From Spirochaetales bacterium (GTDB taxonomy: Bacteria; Spirochaetota; Leptospiria; Leptospirales; Leptonemataceae): a stretch of 36,357 nt of DNA. Location: the NCBI GenBank assembly GCA_015075425.1, contig JABTUL010000003.1:312501-348857 (forward strand), read 5' to 3'. The first letter of the stretch is position 1, and each line of letters begins with the position of its first letter. A model generated the notes under the pieces. It was not told the origin of the DNA. It did no database searches and worked only from the letters and a program-made list of their open reading frames with translations. Below are positions 27,413-35,456 of the stretch, in pieces. A program made the position numbers and the translations under genes.

Positions 27413-28848
27413 GTGGTGAATTCAATCGGCCGTCGCAACACCCTCAGTCATGGAGGTGGGAATGGAAAGACCGGAAATTGGATGAGATTAATTACCAAAG
27501 CGATCACCGATGAGATCGCCGGGGCACCTGCGCATCGCCGGAAATACAACGACGGTTTTGGCGAGTGATTGCAACGGGGTCACGAGCGAGAGCGCCGCGG
27601 AATCGGTCGGCGTCGCTCTGGTTGTCGGCTGTAGATGGTTCAGACAGGGTGGCGGCATGCCACCACCATTTGCCGTCACAGATCCATCGGGTCGCTACTT
27701 GTCGTATTCAGAACGCGAGGAGATCTCGTTGCTGAAAACACAGGGTATGGGGTCTGAGACATTGCACGTCAATTGAATCGCTCGCCGTCAACGATCTCGC
27801 GAGAACTGCGCCGAAATGCCGCAACTCGCGGCGGCAAGCTCGATTATCGAGCGTCAGTTGCACAGTGGAAGTCAGAACTCGCTGCCCAACGCCCGAAGCA
27901 GGCCAAGTTGCTCATCAACCCACGCCTGCGCCATTACGTGCAAGAGCGCCTATCGGGTCGAATCAGTCGGGCGAACGGAAGACGGGTGGCAGGCCCGACG
28001 GAGACTCCGTGGCAAGGGCAACAAACCACGTCGTGGAGATCGCCGCTGGGTCATGGCGTGGAGCCCGGAGCAGATATCGCAGCGCTTGAAAGTCGATTTC
28101 CGATGATGAGTCCATGCGCATTAGCCACGAAGCGATCTATCAGGCCCTTTACGTCGAATGCCGCGGTGCCCTAAAACGTGAGCTGGTGACATGTTTGCAC
28201 CGGTAGAGCGCTGCGTCCCGCGAGGACGCACTCGTCAGAAAGCCCGGGCACACGTCACACCGAAGTGATGATATGCGAGCGGCCAGAGGAAGTCAAAGAC
28301 CGCGCAGTGCCGTGGCATTGAGGGCGACTTGTTGATCGGCCTGAACCGATCGGCAATCGGCACACTCGTCGAGCGTAACACCCGATCCACAATGCTCATT
28401 CACCTCCCAAGAGAGGAGGGTTTTGGGATCATTCCACGAAGAAAGAACGGACCGCCGCTCGCCGGCTTCGGCGCAATCACGATGAAAACGCACTCGCAGT
28501 GCAGATGACGACCTTACCTGAGCAACTGCGTCGTTCGTTGACATGGGATCGAGGCAAAGAACTTTCGGCGCATGTCGCGTTGGTGGAGACCGGTATCCCC
28601 GCATACTTCGCGGACCCACAAAGTCCATGGCAACGTGGAACGAATGAGAACACCAACGGCATCTTGCGACAGCATTCCCGAAGGAACTGATCTGTCACGC
28701 TGGTCAGCTAACGAGATTGAAGCTGTTGCTCATACGCTTAACACGCGACCACGCAAGACACTGGGATGGAGGACTCCCGCAGAGGTGCTTGACGGTTATC
28801 TACGATCCATTCAACATGCCTGTGTTGCGACGACCGATTGAACCCAAG
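27413..28848 (+). mobile_element. IS30-family element nested in IS3-a
   Basis: Inverted repeats TTCAATCGGCCGTCGCAACA (27421-27440) and the complement of 28823-28842 match at 19 of 20 positions. The element interrupts the IS3 OrfB between the HSDRGV and QYASEAF codons. Exact edges are uncertain by a few bases; no clean target duplication was seen. Confidence 0.85.
27500..28841 (+). pseudogene. IS30-family transposase, multiply frameshifted
   Basis: Fragments in several frames follow the family order: FWRVIATG, VTSESAAESVGV, RWFRQGGGMPPP, RYLSYSEREEISLL, LNRSPSTISRELRRNAA (helix-turn-helix), LDYRASVAQWKSELAAQRPK, RLRHYVQERLSG, WSPEQISQRLKVDF, MTTLPEQLRRSLTWDRGKELSAH (catalytic Asp), [13 protein letters not shown] (catalytic Glu region) and the C-terminal [20 protein letters not shown]. 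At least six frame changes and an in-frame stop at the position of the conserved HWEGD Trp make it inactive as read. Several breaks are single bases missing from short runs (for example GGGGTC at 27571-27576, where GGGGGTC keeps the frame). Confidence 0.85.
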
Positions 28849-29110
28849 CAGTATGCATCAGAAGCATTTCAGGAAGAATTGAAACGTCACGGTTTTCGCC
28901 AGAGCATGAGTCGCAAGGGAAATTGCTACGACAATGCCCCGGTCGAATAATTCTTCAGCAGGCTAAAAGTTGAGGAGGTTTATAGAAACAAATATAAGAC
29001 TTTTTCGGATGCGAGAAGAAATTTATTTGACTACATCGAAGGCTTCTACAACAGGAGGAGGAAACATTCGCGTCTGGGCTACAGGAGTCCGGTGGAGTTT
29101 TCAAATAGAT
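28849..29110 (+). pseudogene. IS3-family OrfB, 3' part (separated by IS30)
   Basis: Resumes with [20 protein letters not shown], then [13 protein letters not shown], a stop where the catalytic FF follows, then [20 protein letters not shown], an [14 protein letters not shown] segment and [16 protein letters not shown]. This is the conserved end of IS3 integrases (DDE Glu in NAPVE). It joins directly to the fragment ending at 27412, which proves the nesting order: IS3 first, IS30 later. Confidence 0.85.
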
Positions 29111-29137
29111 AGGGGTGTCCGTTTTATCGGGGGAAGA

Positions 29138-29549
29138 TCAGTTGCGCTGCCCCAACCGGTCATTGATCTGCTGCGTCAATCTTGCATGCCGATGCTGAAG
29201 GTGCTTGCTCTTCTCCAAAGACTGCGGATTTCTTTCCAGAAAATCTCTCTGAAAAGATAGAAACCGTAATGAGTTTAGATCGGAAACATGCACAACGAAC
29301 GCGAACATGTCTGTTTCGCCGATATTGAAAACTACATTGAGATCTCGTAACAAGCTCATGATGATTTTCACAAATTCATCAGCGTTGGCTACACGAGACG
29401 CACGGATAAAGTCAAAATGATCGGAAGCCTCAATCTTGACTTGGAACTCATGATAATTAAGGATCTCTTGAATTCTAGCGAAATATGGCTCGGACCATGC
29501 TGCGCCAGGGATGCCCATTTCAGAATTCAACGTCTTCGAGGGCCCTCTC
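29138..29549 (-). pseudogene. Cassette gene, 3' part, cut on both sides by insertion sequences
   Basis: An open frame of about 137 codons (from ...GPSKTLNSEMGIPGAAW to ...HARLTQQINDRLGQRN) lies between the two IS3 elements. Its 5' side starts at the IS3-b terminal repeat, and its TGA stop is the first three bases of the IS3-a terminal repeat, so the natural C-terminus is lost. The sequence is a normal mixed globular protein (EPYFARIQEILNYHEFQVKI, EFVKIIMSLLRDLNVVFNI). It is probably the continuation of the gene beginning at 31351; the join is out by one base. No family recognised. Confidence 0.6.
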
Positions 29550-29585
29550 TGCCAGCAAAGTTGCCGCCTCAAATGAGGTAGGAAC

Positions 29586-30061
29586 ATGGCAAGATATAGT
29601 GTGAATTTCAAGGAAGCGGTCGTCAGAAAGATGCTTCTGCCCGGTGGCAAGGGGTCCAGTGCCACAGCGGAAGAGACTGGTGTCTCAGCACCGACCCTCT
29701 ACGGATGGATCAGGAAGCTGAGGAGGACAGTGGAGATGGAGAAGACAGGACCGGTCCGAACGAGCGGAGCCTGAGCGAGAAGCTTGAACTGCTGATGGAA
29801 TCCGCGAACCGGGACCGGATGCACTGGGTGAATGGCTTCGCGGACGGGGAGTCCATGAGGAGCACCTGAAGCTGTGGCGCACCGAGTACGCGAGGCTCTT
29901 GAGTCAGGTGGCTCGGCGACCCGCCGGATCTCGCGCAGAGCCGCGGGGAGATCAAGGCCCGGAGAGGAAGTGCGCCGCAAGGACAAGGCGTTGGCCGAGC
30001 TGACCGCGATCGTGGTACATCAAAAAACTGGAGACCTTGTTGGGCGAGGAAAGGAGCCTTG
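29586..30061 (+). pseudogene. IS3-b OrfA, frameshifted
   Basis: Begins MARYSVNFKEAVVRKMLLPG with a helix-turn-helix (ATAEETGVSAPTLYGWIRKL) and stops at 29774. Later pieces are in other frames: RSLSEKLELLMESA, GVHEEHLKLWRTEYARLLSQ, then VRRKDKALAELTAIVV and KKLETLLGEE. Together they make a typical long OrfA of this IS3 group. Three or more single-base frame changes are needed. Confidence 0.8.
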
Positions 30062-31084
30062 ACCTCGTCGTCGGTCAGATCGCACCTCGTGGCCCCGGGT
30101 CGCGGAGGCGATGGCCGCCGGTGCCCGCCCTCAAGGTCATCGGAGAACACCTGAGGATCGACCACAGGACTCTGCAGCGATGGCGGAAGGACCCGGCCGG
30201 TGACGGCCGCAAGGACGCAGTCCGCAAGGCACAATAAACTCACCGACGCGGAGCGCGCGCGGAAACCTCCGTGTCGTAAACTTGCCCGAATACCGCGACA
30301 TGGCCCCGGCCGAGATCGTGGCCTCTTTGGCCGAACGGGGGCAATGTGGGCTCTGAACGCACCATCTACCGGGTGCTCAAGGAGAACGGCCAGCTGGCTC
30401 ACCGCGGGCCGGGTCGAGCGCGAACGAAGCGTGAACGTCCATCGCATGAGGCGACCGGACCCGGCAACTCCTCAGCTGGGACATTACCTATTTGCTCTCC
30501 AGCATACGCGGCGTCTACTTCTACCTGTATCTCGTGATGGACGTTTGAGCCGCAAAATCGTGGCATGGGAAGTGCACTCGGAGGAGCTCAGCGCACTGTC
30601 AGCCGAAATGATGGATCACCTCGCGGGCACGATGCCGCTCAAGGGCACCATCCTGCATGCCGACAACGGCAGCCCCATGAAGGGTTCCACTATGTTGGAG
30701 AAGCTCTATGAACTCGGGGTCACGGCCTCGTTTTCAAGGCCGCGCGTGAGCGAGGACAATCCGTTCTCCGAGTCGCTGTTTCGCACGCTGAAATACCGTC
30801 CCGGATATCCCAAGGCCTTCGCCACGATGCATTCGGCCCGCTGCTGGATTGCTGATTTCGTGAACTGGTATAACAATGTCCACAGGCATTCGGGCATCGG
30901 TTACGTAACACCGGCGCAGAGGCATTCCGGCATCGACAGGCCCATTCTGGAAAAACGCCGTGCCACATTCGAGGCCGCACGGGAACGCCATCCTGAACGC
31001 TGGTCACGGAATACGAAATCCTGGAAATACATTGACAATGTGAAACTCGGAAGGAAGAAGGAAAGGGTCGAGGCGGCCGCATGA
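30062..31084 (+). pseudogene. IS3-b OrfB integrase, 5' third frameshifted, catalytic core open
   Basis: The N-terminal region appears in pieces (LKVIGEHLRIDHRTLQRWRK, NKLTDAERAR, then ERTIYRVLKENGQLAHRGPG and SWDITYLLSSIRGVYFYLYL with the first catalytic Asp). From about 30545 one frame is open to 31084 and holds RKIVAWEVHSEE, ILHADNGSPMKGS (second Asp), RPRVSEDNPFSESLFRTLKY (catalytic Glu) and the HRHSGIGYVTPAQRH tail. A T run at 30543-30546 appears one base short relative to the family (VMDVFSRKIV). Inactive as read. Confidence 0.85.
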
Positions 31085-31129
31085 CGTTCGGTTCGCATAA
31101 AAGAAAATACGCGGCAACTTTGCTGGCAG

Positions 31130-31351
31130 GGACCAGAGGGAATCATTGTATACTACAAATTGGTAGAATAACGGCGAGGCAGAATGATCTGCTAAGCAAT
31201 ATGTGTGTTCTCCCGATTGGGATAAAAAGCCCTGAAAATATGAATCGAGTTTTTCAAACGGAATATCTGTAACCTTCACCGGCCTGAAAAGATAGTAAAG
31301 GAAAATGAGCACCCCAACAAGAAAGGCGATTATACTTGCAATCCAAATCAT
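31130..31351 (-). pseudogene. Cassette gene, 5' part: membrane-anchored protein cut by IS3-b
   Basis: Begins MIWIASIIAFLVGVLIFLYY, a single N-terminal membrane segment, then a soluble region (VTDIPFEKLDSYFQGFLS, then LADHSASPLFYQFVVYNDSLWS) that runs into the IS3-b repeat. The frame then continues as IS sequence. About 74 native codons remain. The likely remainder is at 29138-29549. The ATG is only 12 bases from the end box of site D, a typical position for the first codon of an integron cassette read on the minus strand. No recognisable domain. Confidence 0.65.
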
Positions 31352-31362
31352 AGCGCAATGTC

Positions 31363-31597
31363 AGGTAACGACGAGGCTTAGCGAAGTTGGGCCGCCAGGC
31401 CCAATTTGCCCGCAGTCTGGTGCGGTGCGCGCCATACGCATAGGCCAAACCGGGCGCGCATCCGCAGGACTCGTCACCATTCCGGCTTTCCTCAGGGCTT
31501 TTGCATCCTTTTCCCGGAATGGTGGCGGGGAGAAGACCAGGGCCGAGCGACCGGAGTGAATAGCGAAGGGAGTGAGCGCTAAGCCGCAAAGTTATCT
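31363..31597 (-). repeat. attC-like site D (family 1), complete
   Basis: About 235 bp. End boxes GGTAAC (left) and GTTATCTGC (right, 31591-31599). The left outer arm reads GAGGCTTAGCG, with one mismatch to CGCTAAGCCGC on the right. Branches TTGGGCC/GGCCCAA, GTGCGGTGCGCGCC/GGCGCGCATCCGCA and CACCATTCCGG/CCGGAATGGTG are kept. Confidence 0.85.
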
Positions 31598-31623
31598 GCT
31601 GTTCCGCCTCTGTATACAATTGC

Positions 31624-31917
31624 TCAGTCCGCTAAAATACTTTCATCCAATAGTCGACGCGAATGGATAACGGCCAGTATTTCAATTCTCTCTCTGATCT
31701 GGTAAAGAATACGATAGGAATAGCAGCTCAATTCCCGGATAGCTGAATCATGCAATTCTGGAACTACTCTGCCAATTTCCGGAAAGCGCTCGAGGATTTG
31801 ACAGCGATTGACAATTTCCTCAGTGACGCGTCTGGCATAACGGTCAGAATCGCGTCCTATGTAATCAAAGATGCTTTTCAAATCCTCAAGGGCTGGACGG
31901 GTCCATACTACTACCAC
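31624..31917 (-). CDS. ParE/RelE-superfamily toxin
   Basis: The 97-residue protein shows the ParE pattern: VVVWTRPALEDLKSIFDYIGRDS, RYARRVTEEIVNRCQILERFPEIGRVVPEL (helical hairpin), then REL-x-CYSYRILYQIRERIEILAVIHSRR with the C-terminal strand and the Arg/His-rich end. ParE toxins inhibit gyrase; RelE-like relatives cleave mRNA; which applies cannot be told from the sequence alone. The start is GTG at 31917 and overlaps the antitoxin stop by 7 bases, so the pair is coupled. The stop is 27 bases from site D. Confidence 0.88.
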   Translation of the reverse strand: MVVVWTRPALEDLKSIFDYIGRDSDRYARRVTEEIVNRCQILERFPEIGRVVPELHDSAIRELSCYSYRILYQIRERIEILAVIHSRRLLDESILAD

Positions 31918-32090
31918 TTCGCCATTGCTTTTCGAACATCTGCTTCTGAGAGCACTTCATCGAGCGACGCGGCCCTCTGACCCTTCTGAATCTTTTCAAG
32001 GACGTAGATCTGGTACATTATGTCATCGGCCGTCGCAGTTTCGGGTAGCTTGGACAAGATTTCGATGGCTTTATCCTTCAGGCTTTGCAT
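31911..32090 (-). CDS. Small antitoxin (59 aa) of the ParE-type toxin
   Basis: The 59-residue frame runs from ATG 32090 to TAG 31911-31913, with a strong ribosome binding site (AGGAG, 3 bases upstream). Residues 1-40 (MQSLKDKAIEILSKLPETAT, ADDIMYQIYVLEKIQKGQRA) match the small helical antitoxins that accompany ParE/RelE toxins in many genomes (DDxMYxxYVxxKIxxG). The end (SLDEVLSEADVRKAMAKW) resembles their toxin-binding tail. Antitoxin-first order with a 7-base overlap is usual for this group. It carries no obvious DNA-binding domain, so regulation may need another factor. Confidence 0.85.
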   Translation of the reverse strand: MQSLKDKAIEILSKLPETATADDIMYQIYVLEKIQKGQRAASLDEVLSEADVRKAMAKW

Positions 32091-32296
32091 TCTCCTATCT
32101 TCAGGCGCCGCTGAAAAAGTTCAAGAGATTTTAGAGCTTCCGGGCCGGAAAAATCTACCGCATAGTCGCGTGTTACCAAAGGAGGTGGGGTGCTCCTGTG
32201 CGTTTCTCGTAGCGCTTACTGTCAAAAATGACATCCGCGCTTCCGGGTTATGATATTGCTTTAGTTTATGAAAAATGAACAGCCTGGCGGAATGGC
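32091..32296. other. Leader of the ParE cassette with possible relics
   Basis: No confident gene. On the minus strand a frame ending at about 32077 encodes VTRDYAVDFSGPEALKSLEL, then FQRRLKIGECKA. It looks protein-like but lacks a start and overlaps the antitoxin start; it may be the remnant of another small gene. GCTGAAAAAGTT at 32110-32121 resembles the IS5 terminal repeat and may be a relic or chance. Confidence 0.3.
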
Positions 32297-32532
32297 AGAT
32301 AACGACGCGGCTTAGCGAAGTTGGGCCGCCAGGCCCAATTTGCCCGCAGTCTGGTGCGGTGCGCGCCATACGCATCCACCAAACCGGGCGCGCATCCGCA
32401 CGACCCGTCACCATTCCGGTTTTCCTCAAAGCTTCTGCAACCCCTTTTCCCGGAATGGTGGCGGGGAGAAGACCAGGGCCGAGCGACCGGAGCGAATGCG
32501 AAGGGAGTGAGCGCTAAGCCGCAAAGTTATTT
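32297..32532 (-). repeat. attC-like site E (family 1), complete; reference copy for the fold
   Basis: Outer arms are 32307-32317 and 32512-32522 (11 bp, perfect). Branch 1 is TTGGGCC 32321-32327 / GGCCCAA 32332-32338. Branch 2 is 32354-32367 / 32387-32401 (one bulged T). Branch 3 is CACCATTCCGG 32409-32419 / CCGGAATGGTG 32450-32460. End boxes are AGATAAC (32297-32303) and GTTATTT (32526-32532). Confidence 0.87.
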
Positions 32533-32553
32533 GCTGTTTACGGGTCGTATTTC

Positions 32554-33255
32554 TCATATTTCCCCGAATCCTCTTTCCTTCAGATTGTAGATCACTTCAG
32601 TTAAAGCTGGTGTATGTTCCGGCTGAAGGAGCCATAGATAAGAACGAGGACTTCCCCGGGTCCAATGCAGAATTCTCCGATGGGGAAGCGCTGGCATAAC
32701 GGATTGAAGGCGGAGTTTGTAAAGATCGATAGGTTTCCGATCGTGATGATTGTAGATGACTACACTGGATCCGTTTTTGAAGGTCGTTTCGATTTCTTCG
32801 GGCATTGCGTATTTGAGTGCCTTTCTGGATCGAGCGGATTTGACCGAGGTCGGCACAATTCCGTTATCAGGGTCAAAGAATACGACTTCTGCTCCATTGA
32901 GTGATTTCAATGAATTTTCAAACCATTGGGTCCGAGCCGCTGGACGCGCTTGTATATCTGCGGGCAGCGGCAGATTATCAGAGAAATAAGAACAATTGGG
33001 AACCAGTCGCAAGGATTCCAGCTCTGCAACCGTTCTCTTGCCGCTGCCAGTCAGTGCGAGCAAACGCGAAAATAATTCCGGGTCATAACGTTCACAATCC
33101 GGGAAATTGTCCAGCGTGTGTTTACCGTCCCCATTTTCTTCTTCGTAAGGATTAAGGTACCAGTTCAGGCCCAGGCTCAGACCAGTTTTGGAAATCCCGC
33201 GTAACAAGACCAGCTTGCTAAAATCTCCAAGATGGCCTGCATATCGGTTTTGCAT
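32554..33255 (-). CDS. Conserved hypothetical cassette protein ('MQNRY' family)
   Basis: The 233-residue protein begins MQNRYAGHLGDFSKLVLLRGI. I recall homologous conserved hypothetical proteins in many bacteria that begin MQNRYxGDxGDxxKxxLLR and have an FxDPDNG motif; here it is EVVFFDPDNGIVP (about residues 122-134), followed by a VVIYNHHDRK segment. The DPDNG strand after a hydrophobic beta strand and the second hydrophobic strand with HH suggest a nucleotide-modifying or methyltransferase-like fold, but no function is established to my knowledge. The gene starts 30 bases from site F and ends 22 bases from site E, a standard single-gene cassette on the minus strand. No frameshift. Confidence 0.82.
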   Translation of the reverse strand: MQNRYAGHLGDFSKLVLLRGISKTGLSLGLNWYLNPYEEENGDGKHTLDNFPDCERYDPELFSRLLALTGSGKRTVAELESLRLVPNCSYFSDNLPLPADIQARPAARTQWFENSLKSLNGAEVVFFDPDNGIVPTSVKSARSRKALKYAMPEEIETTFKNGSSVVIYNHHDRKPIDLYKLRLQSVMPALPHRRILHWTRGSPRSYLWLLQPEHTPALTEVIYNLKERGFGEI

Positions 33256-33284
33256 TCAATTCCCCGGGCAACTCCGCAAATGGC

Positions 33285-33494
33285 AAATAACGTGTAGGAT
33301 TCCTGACGTTTGCCCGTAGGGCAAATGTGGTCAAGCACGATGCGGTGCGCGCCCATAAAAATCCACCAAAACCGGCGCGCATCCGCACGGAGCGGACAAA
33401 TGAAGGCCCACGGCCGGAATGGTCCGCGTAGAGTGCGCCGACCCGAGGAGCCGGAGCGCATGCGGAGGCCCGCAGCAGGAATCCGCAGTTATTT
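33285..33494 (-). repeat. attC-like site F (family 2), complete
   Basis: About 210 bp. Same architecture as family 1 with different stems: outer arms GGATTCCTG (33297-33305) / CAGGAATCC (33476-33484); branch 1 TTTGCCC (33309-33315) / GGGCAAA (33319-33325); branch 2 TGCGGTGCGCGCC / GGCGCGCATCCGCA (shared with family 1); branch 3 GCGGAC / GTCCGC. End boxes AAATAAC (33285-33291) and GTTATTTGC (33488-33496). Confidence 0.85.
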
Positions 33495-33530
33495 GCTGTG
33501 CGCCCGCGGGAGCCACGGACGCCGACGCGG

Positions 33531-33975
33531 GTGTGCCCGGCATGGGCGATGACTAAAGGGTGAGAGTCCCGAACAGGGGAGGTTGAACCCCCTGATAGCC
33601 AAGAGCAAGGGTGTCCATCGTGAGGTGGAATCTGAAGGAAGCTGGAGGCAAACTCCTGGCCTGACGCACAGGAACCTGATGAGGCCGTTAGTCTGGATGA
33701 GGCTGCCCGTGAAGCTGAAGTCCGTTCAACCAAAGGGCGAGGCGGTAGATCAGGCAGGTAGACGGGAGGAAAGTCATCACCCTTACCCGGGGAGATCTGT
33801 AGGAACGTCGGCGGAGGGTCCGCGTGCGGAGGAAACCGACAACCATCATCATGAGATGATGCTGATCTTACAGAAGTCAGCAGAGGTCATAGTGTCCCAC
33901 AAAAGGGTGCGGCTGGAAGGCGACTCGGGGGAACGAAGGACCGAACATTAGTTTTGAGGAGAAACCTGTAGAATC
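33531..33975 (+). ncRNA. Group II intron ribozyme, 5' domains (I-III region)
   Basis: This non-coding stretch before the reverse-transcriptase frame is GC-rich with many local hairpins (for example AGGGGAGGTTGAACCCCCT near 33574 and CATCATCATGAGATGATG near 33845). No gene is seen in it. Together with domains V-VI at 35371-35443 it forms the intron RNA. Confidence 0.75.
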
Positions 33976-35373
33976 ATGATCATGCAAGGACAGCTGGAAT
34001 TTCCATTTGCGGGAGGGCCGGACTCAAACGAAGGGGTGAAGCCCCGACCGCGAGCCGGTAGCGGAGCATGACACGGCTGAAGCAGGCATAGACCTCACGA
34101 ACGGTAAGGAAAATCTCTCGGATCAATTGCTTGATCCGGGAAATACTGCAGAGGCCTGCAAGAAGGTCAAATCGAATAGAGGCGCAGCTGGAGTCGATGG
34201 TATCACGACCGGAGCTCTGGATGAATTCATGACGGAGCACTGGTTGGGTATCGCCGATCGTATTCGCTCGAACAGCTACCGGCCACAGCCGGTGCGACGG
34301 GTGGAAATACCCAAGGCCGATGGCAGCAAACGTTTGCTCGGATACCAACGGTAATTGACCGTGTAATCCAGCAGGCTCTGCTGCAAATCCTGACGCCGAT
34401 CTTCGACCCATTCTCGAGTCGAGCTATGGATTTCGTCCGGGACGGAGCGCACATGATGCGTTCGTGCTGCTCGGAACTCATGGAAGAAGGCTACTACATC
34501 GTGGTTGACATCGATCTGGAGAAATTCTTCGATCGAGTCAATCATGACATACTCATGTCGCGCGTGGCCCGAAAGATAGCGGACAAGACAATCCTGCGAT
34601 TGATCCGTCGCTATCTTGACTCAGGTGTCATGCTGAACGGAGTGTGTGTGGCTACGGAAGAAGGTGTCCCGCAGGGTGGCCCACTCAGCCCCCTTCTGGC
34701 GAACATTCTTCTGGATGACCTCGACAAGGAGCTGGAGAAACGCGGGCACAAGTTCTGTCGCTATGCAGACGACTGCAACATCTACGTGAAGGGCCGTCGA
34801 TCGGGAGAAAGGGTATTCGAAAGCATCGTGCGCTTTCTGAGTAAGAGGCTCAGACTTACGGTGAATGAAGAAAAGAGTGCTGTGGACCGTCCATCAGCCC
34901 GGAAGTTTCTGGGCTTCAGTTTTCTGCGGACTGGCTTCGGGGTGAAGATCTGCATATCCCGGCAATCCATAAAGAAACTTAAAGACAAAATCCGCGAGCA
35001 CACCAGGGTTCGAAGGGGGAACATCACCCTCGAAGAAAGAATCAAGGTGCTCAGGCGATATCTGGTTGGATGGATGGGCTACTATGCACTCACGGACGAT
35101 CCTTCCATTCTTGGCAACATCACATCGTGGATGCGCCGACGAATGCGAATGGTAGTCTGGAACCAGTGGAAGAAGCCAATTGCCCGCTTCAGAGGCTTTC
35201 GGCGCTTCGGGCTGACCGCACGGGAAGCCCGGATGGCCGCCTACAACAGTCGGGGCAAATGGTGGAACTCCCGGATCAAACTGGCTCACATAGCCCTGGG
35301 AAACCAGTTCTGGAAGCGCTCCGGCCTACCGGACCTCTCTTTGCTTCACTTATCCGTTCGGCAAAGCTGGTGA
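33976..35373 (+). pseudogene. Group II intron reverse transcriptase/maturase (LtrA-like), frameshifted
   Basis: The probable start is ATG 33976 (MIMQGQLEFPFAGG). RT domain pieces are KSNRGAAGVDGI, SYRPQPVRRVEIPKADGSKR, (G)IPTVIDRVIQQALL, ELMEEGYYIVVDIDLEKFFD, EGVPQGGPLSPLLANILLDD and the catalytic FCRYADDCNIYV. The maturase domain (RRYLVGWMGYYAL, WNQWKKPIARFRGFRRFGL) runs to TGA at 35373. There is no endonuclease domain, as in class IIC. The main frame from 34426 is open for 315 codons. Upstream, four single G bases appear missing between 34337 and 34473, and the N-terminus needs a further frame change. Inactive as read. Confidence 0.88.
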
Positions 35374-35456
35374 ACCGCCGTATACGCGACCCGTACGTAC
35401 GGTGGTGTGAGAGGGCGGCGGGGAAACCCGCCCCCTACTCGATGGAGGCCGACGCT

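Larger units (their letters stand above)
26491..29140 (+). mobile_element. IS3-family element (IS3-a), split by an IS30-family insertion
   Basis: The imperfect terminal repeats are TGATCTTCCCCCGA...GGACACCCC (26491-26519) and the complement of TGATCTTCCCCCGATAAAAC...GGACACCCC (29112-29140). About 1.2 kb belongs to IS3-a itself and about 1.4 kb to the inner IS30. No target duplication is visible, consistent with later deletion next to it. Confidence 0.85.
29550..31128 (+). mobile_element. IS3-family element (IS3-b) inserted in a cassette gene
   Basis: Inverted repeats TGCCAGCAAAGTTGCCGC (29550-29567) and its perfect complement (31111-31128) end in TG...CA as usual for IS3. Length is 1579 bp, with orfA and orfB in order. 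It differs from IS3-a in ends and in proteins. No 3-bp duplication is visible at the edges (CTC versus GGG). Confidence 0.88.
33531..35443 (+). mobile_element. Group IIC intron beside attC-like site F
   Basis: The 5' end GTGTGCCCGGCATGGGC with ...AAGGGTGAGAGTCCCGA is a group IIC 5' consensus. Domain V is visible at about 35371-35408 (GAACCGCCGTATACGCG, then CCGTACGTACGGTGGTGTG). Domain VI is the hairpin GGGCGGCGGGG/CCCGCCCCC, and the 3' end is CTACTCGAT (35443). Length is 1913 bp. It follows a hairpin CCCGCG (33503-33508) / CGCGGG (33526-33531), as expected for class C introns, which insert after stem-loops. It lies 34 bases beyond site F and points opposite to the cassette genes. Confidence 0.88.

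Noticed and set aside
31254-32590. ORFs across the attC-like sites on both strands (for example 31254-31619, 32275-32517).
   Set aside because: The same translated phrases recur in every site copy because they are read from the repeat; they are not genes.
33976-35373. Reverse transcriptase considered as a retron or diversity-generating retroelement.
   Set aside because: A group II 5' consensus, domain V/VI and a maturase domain surround it; no msr/msd or template/variable repeat pair was seen.
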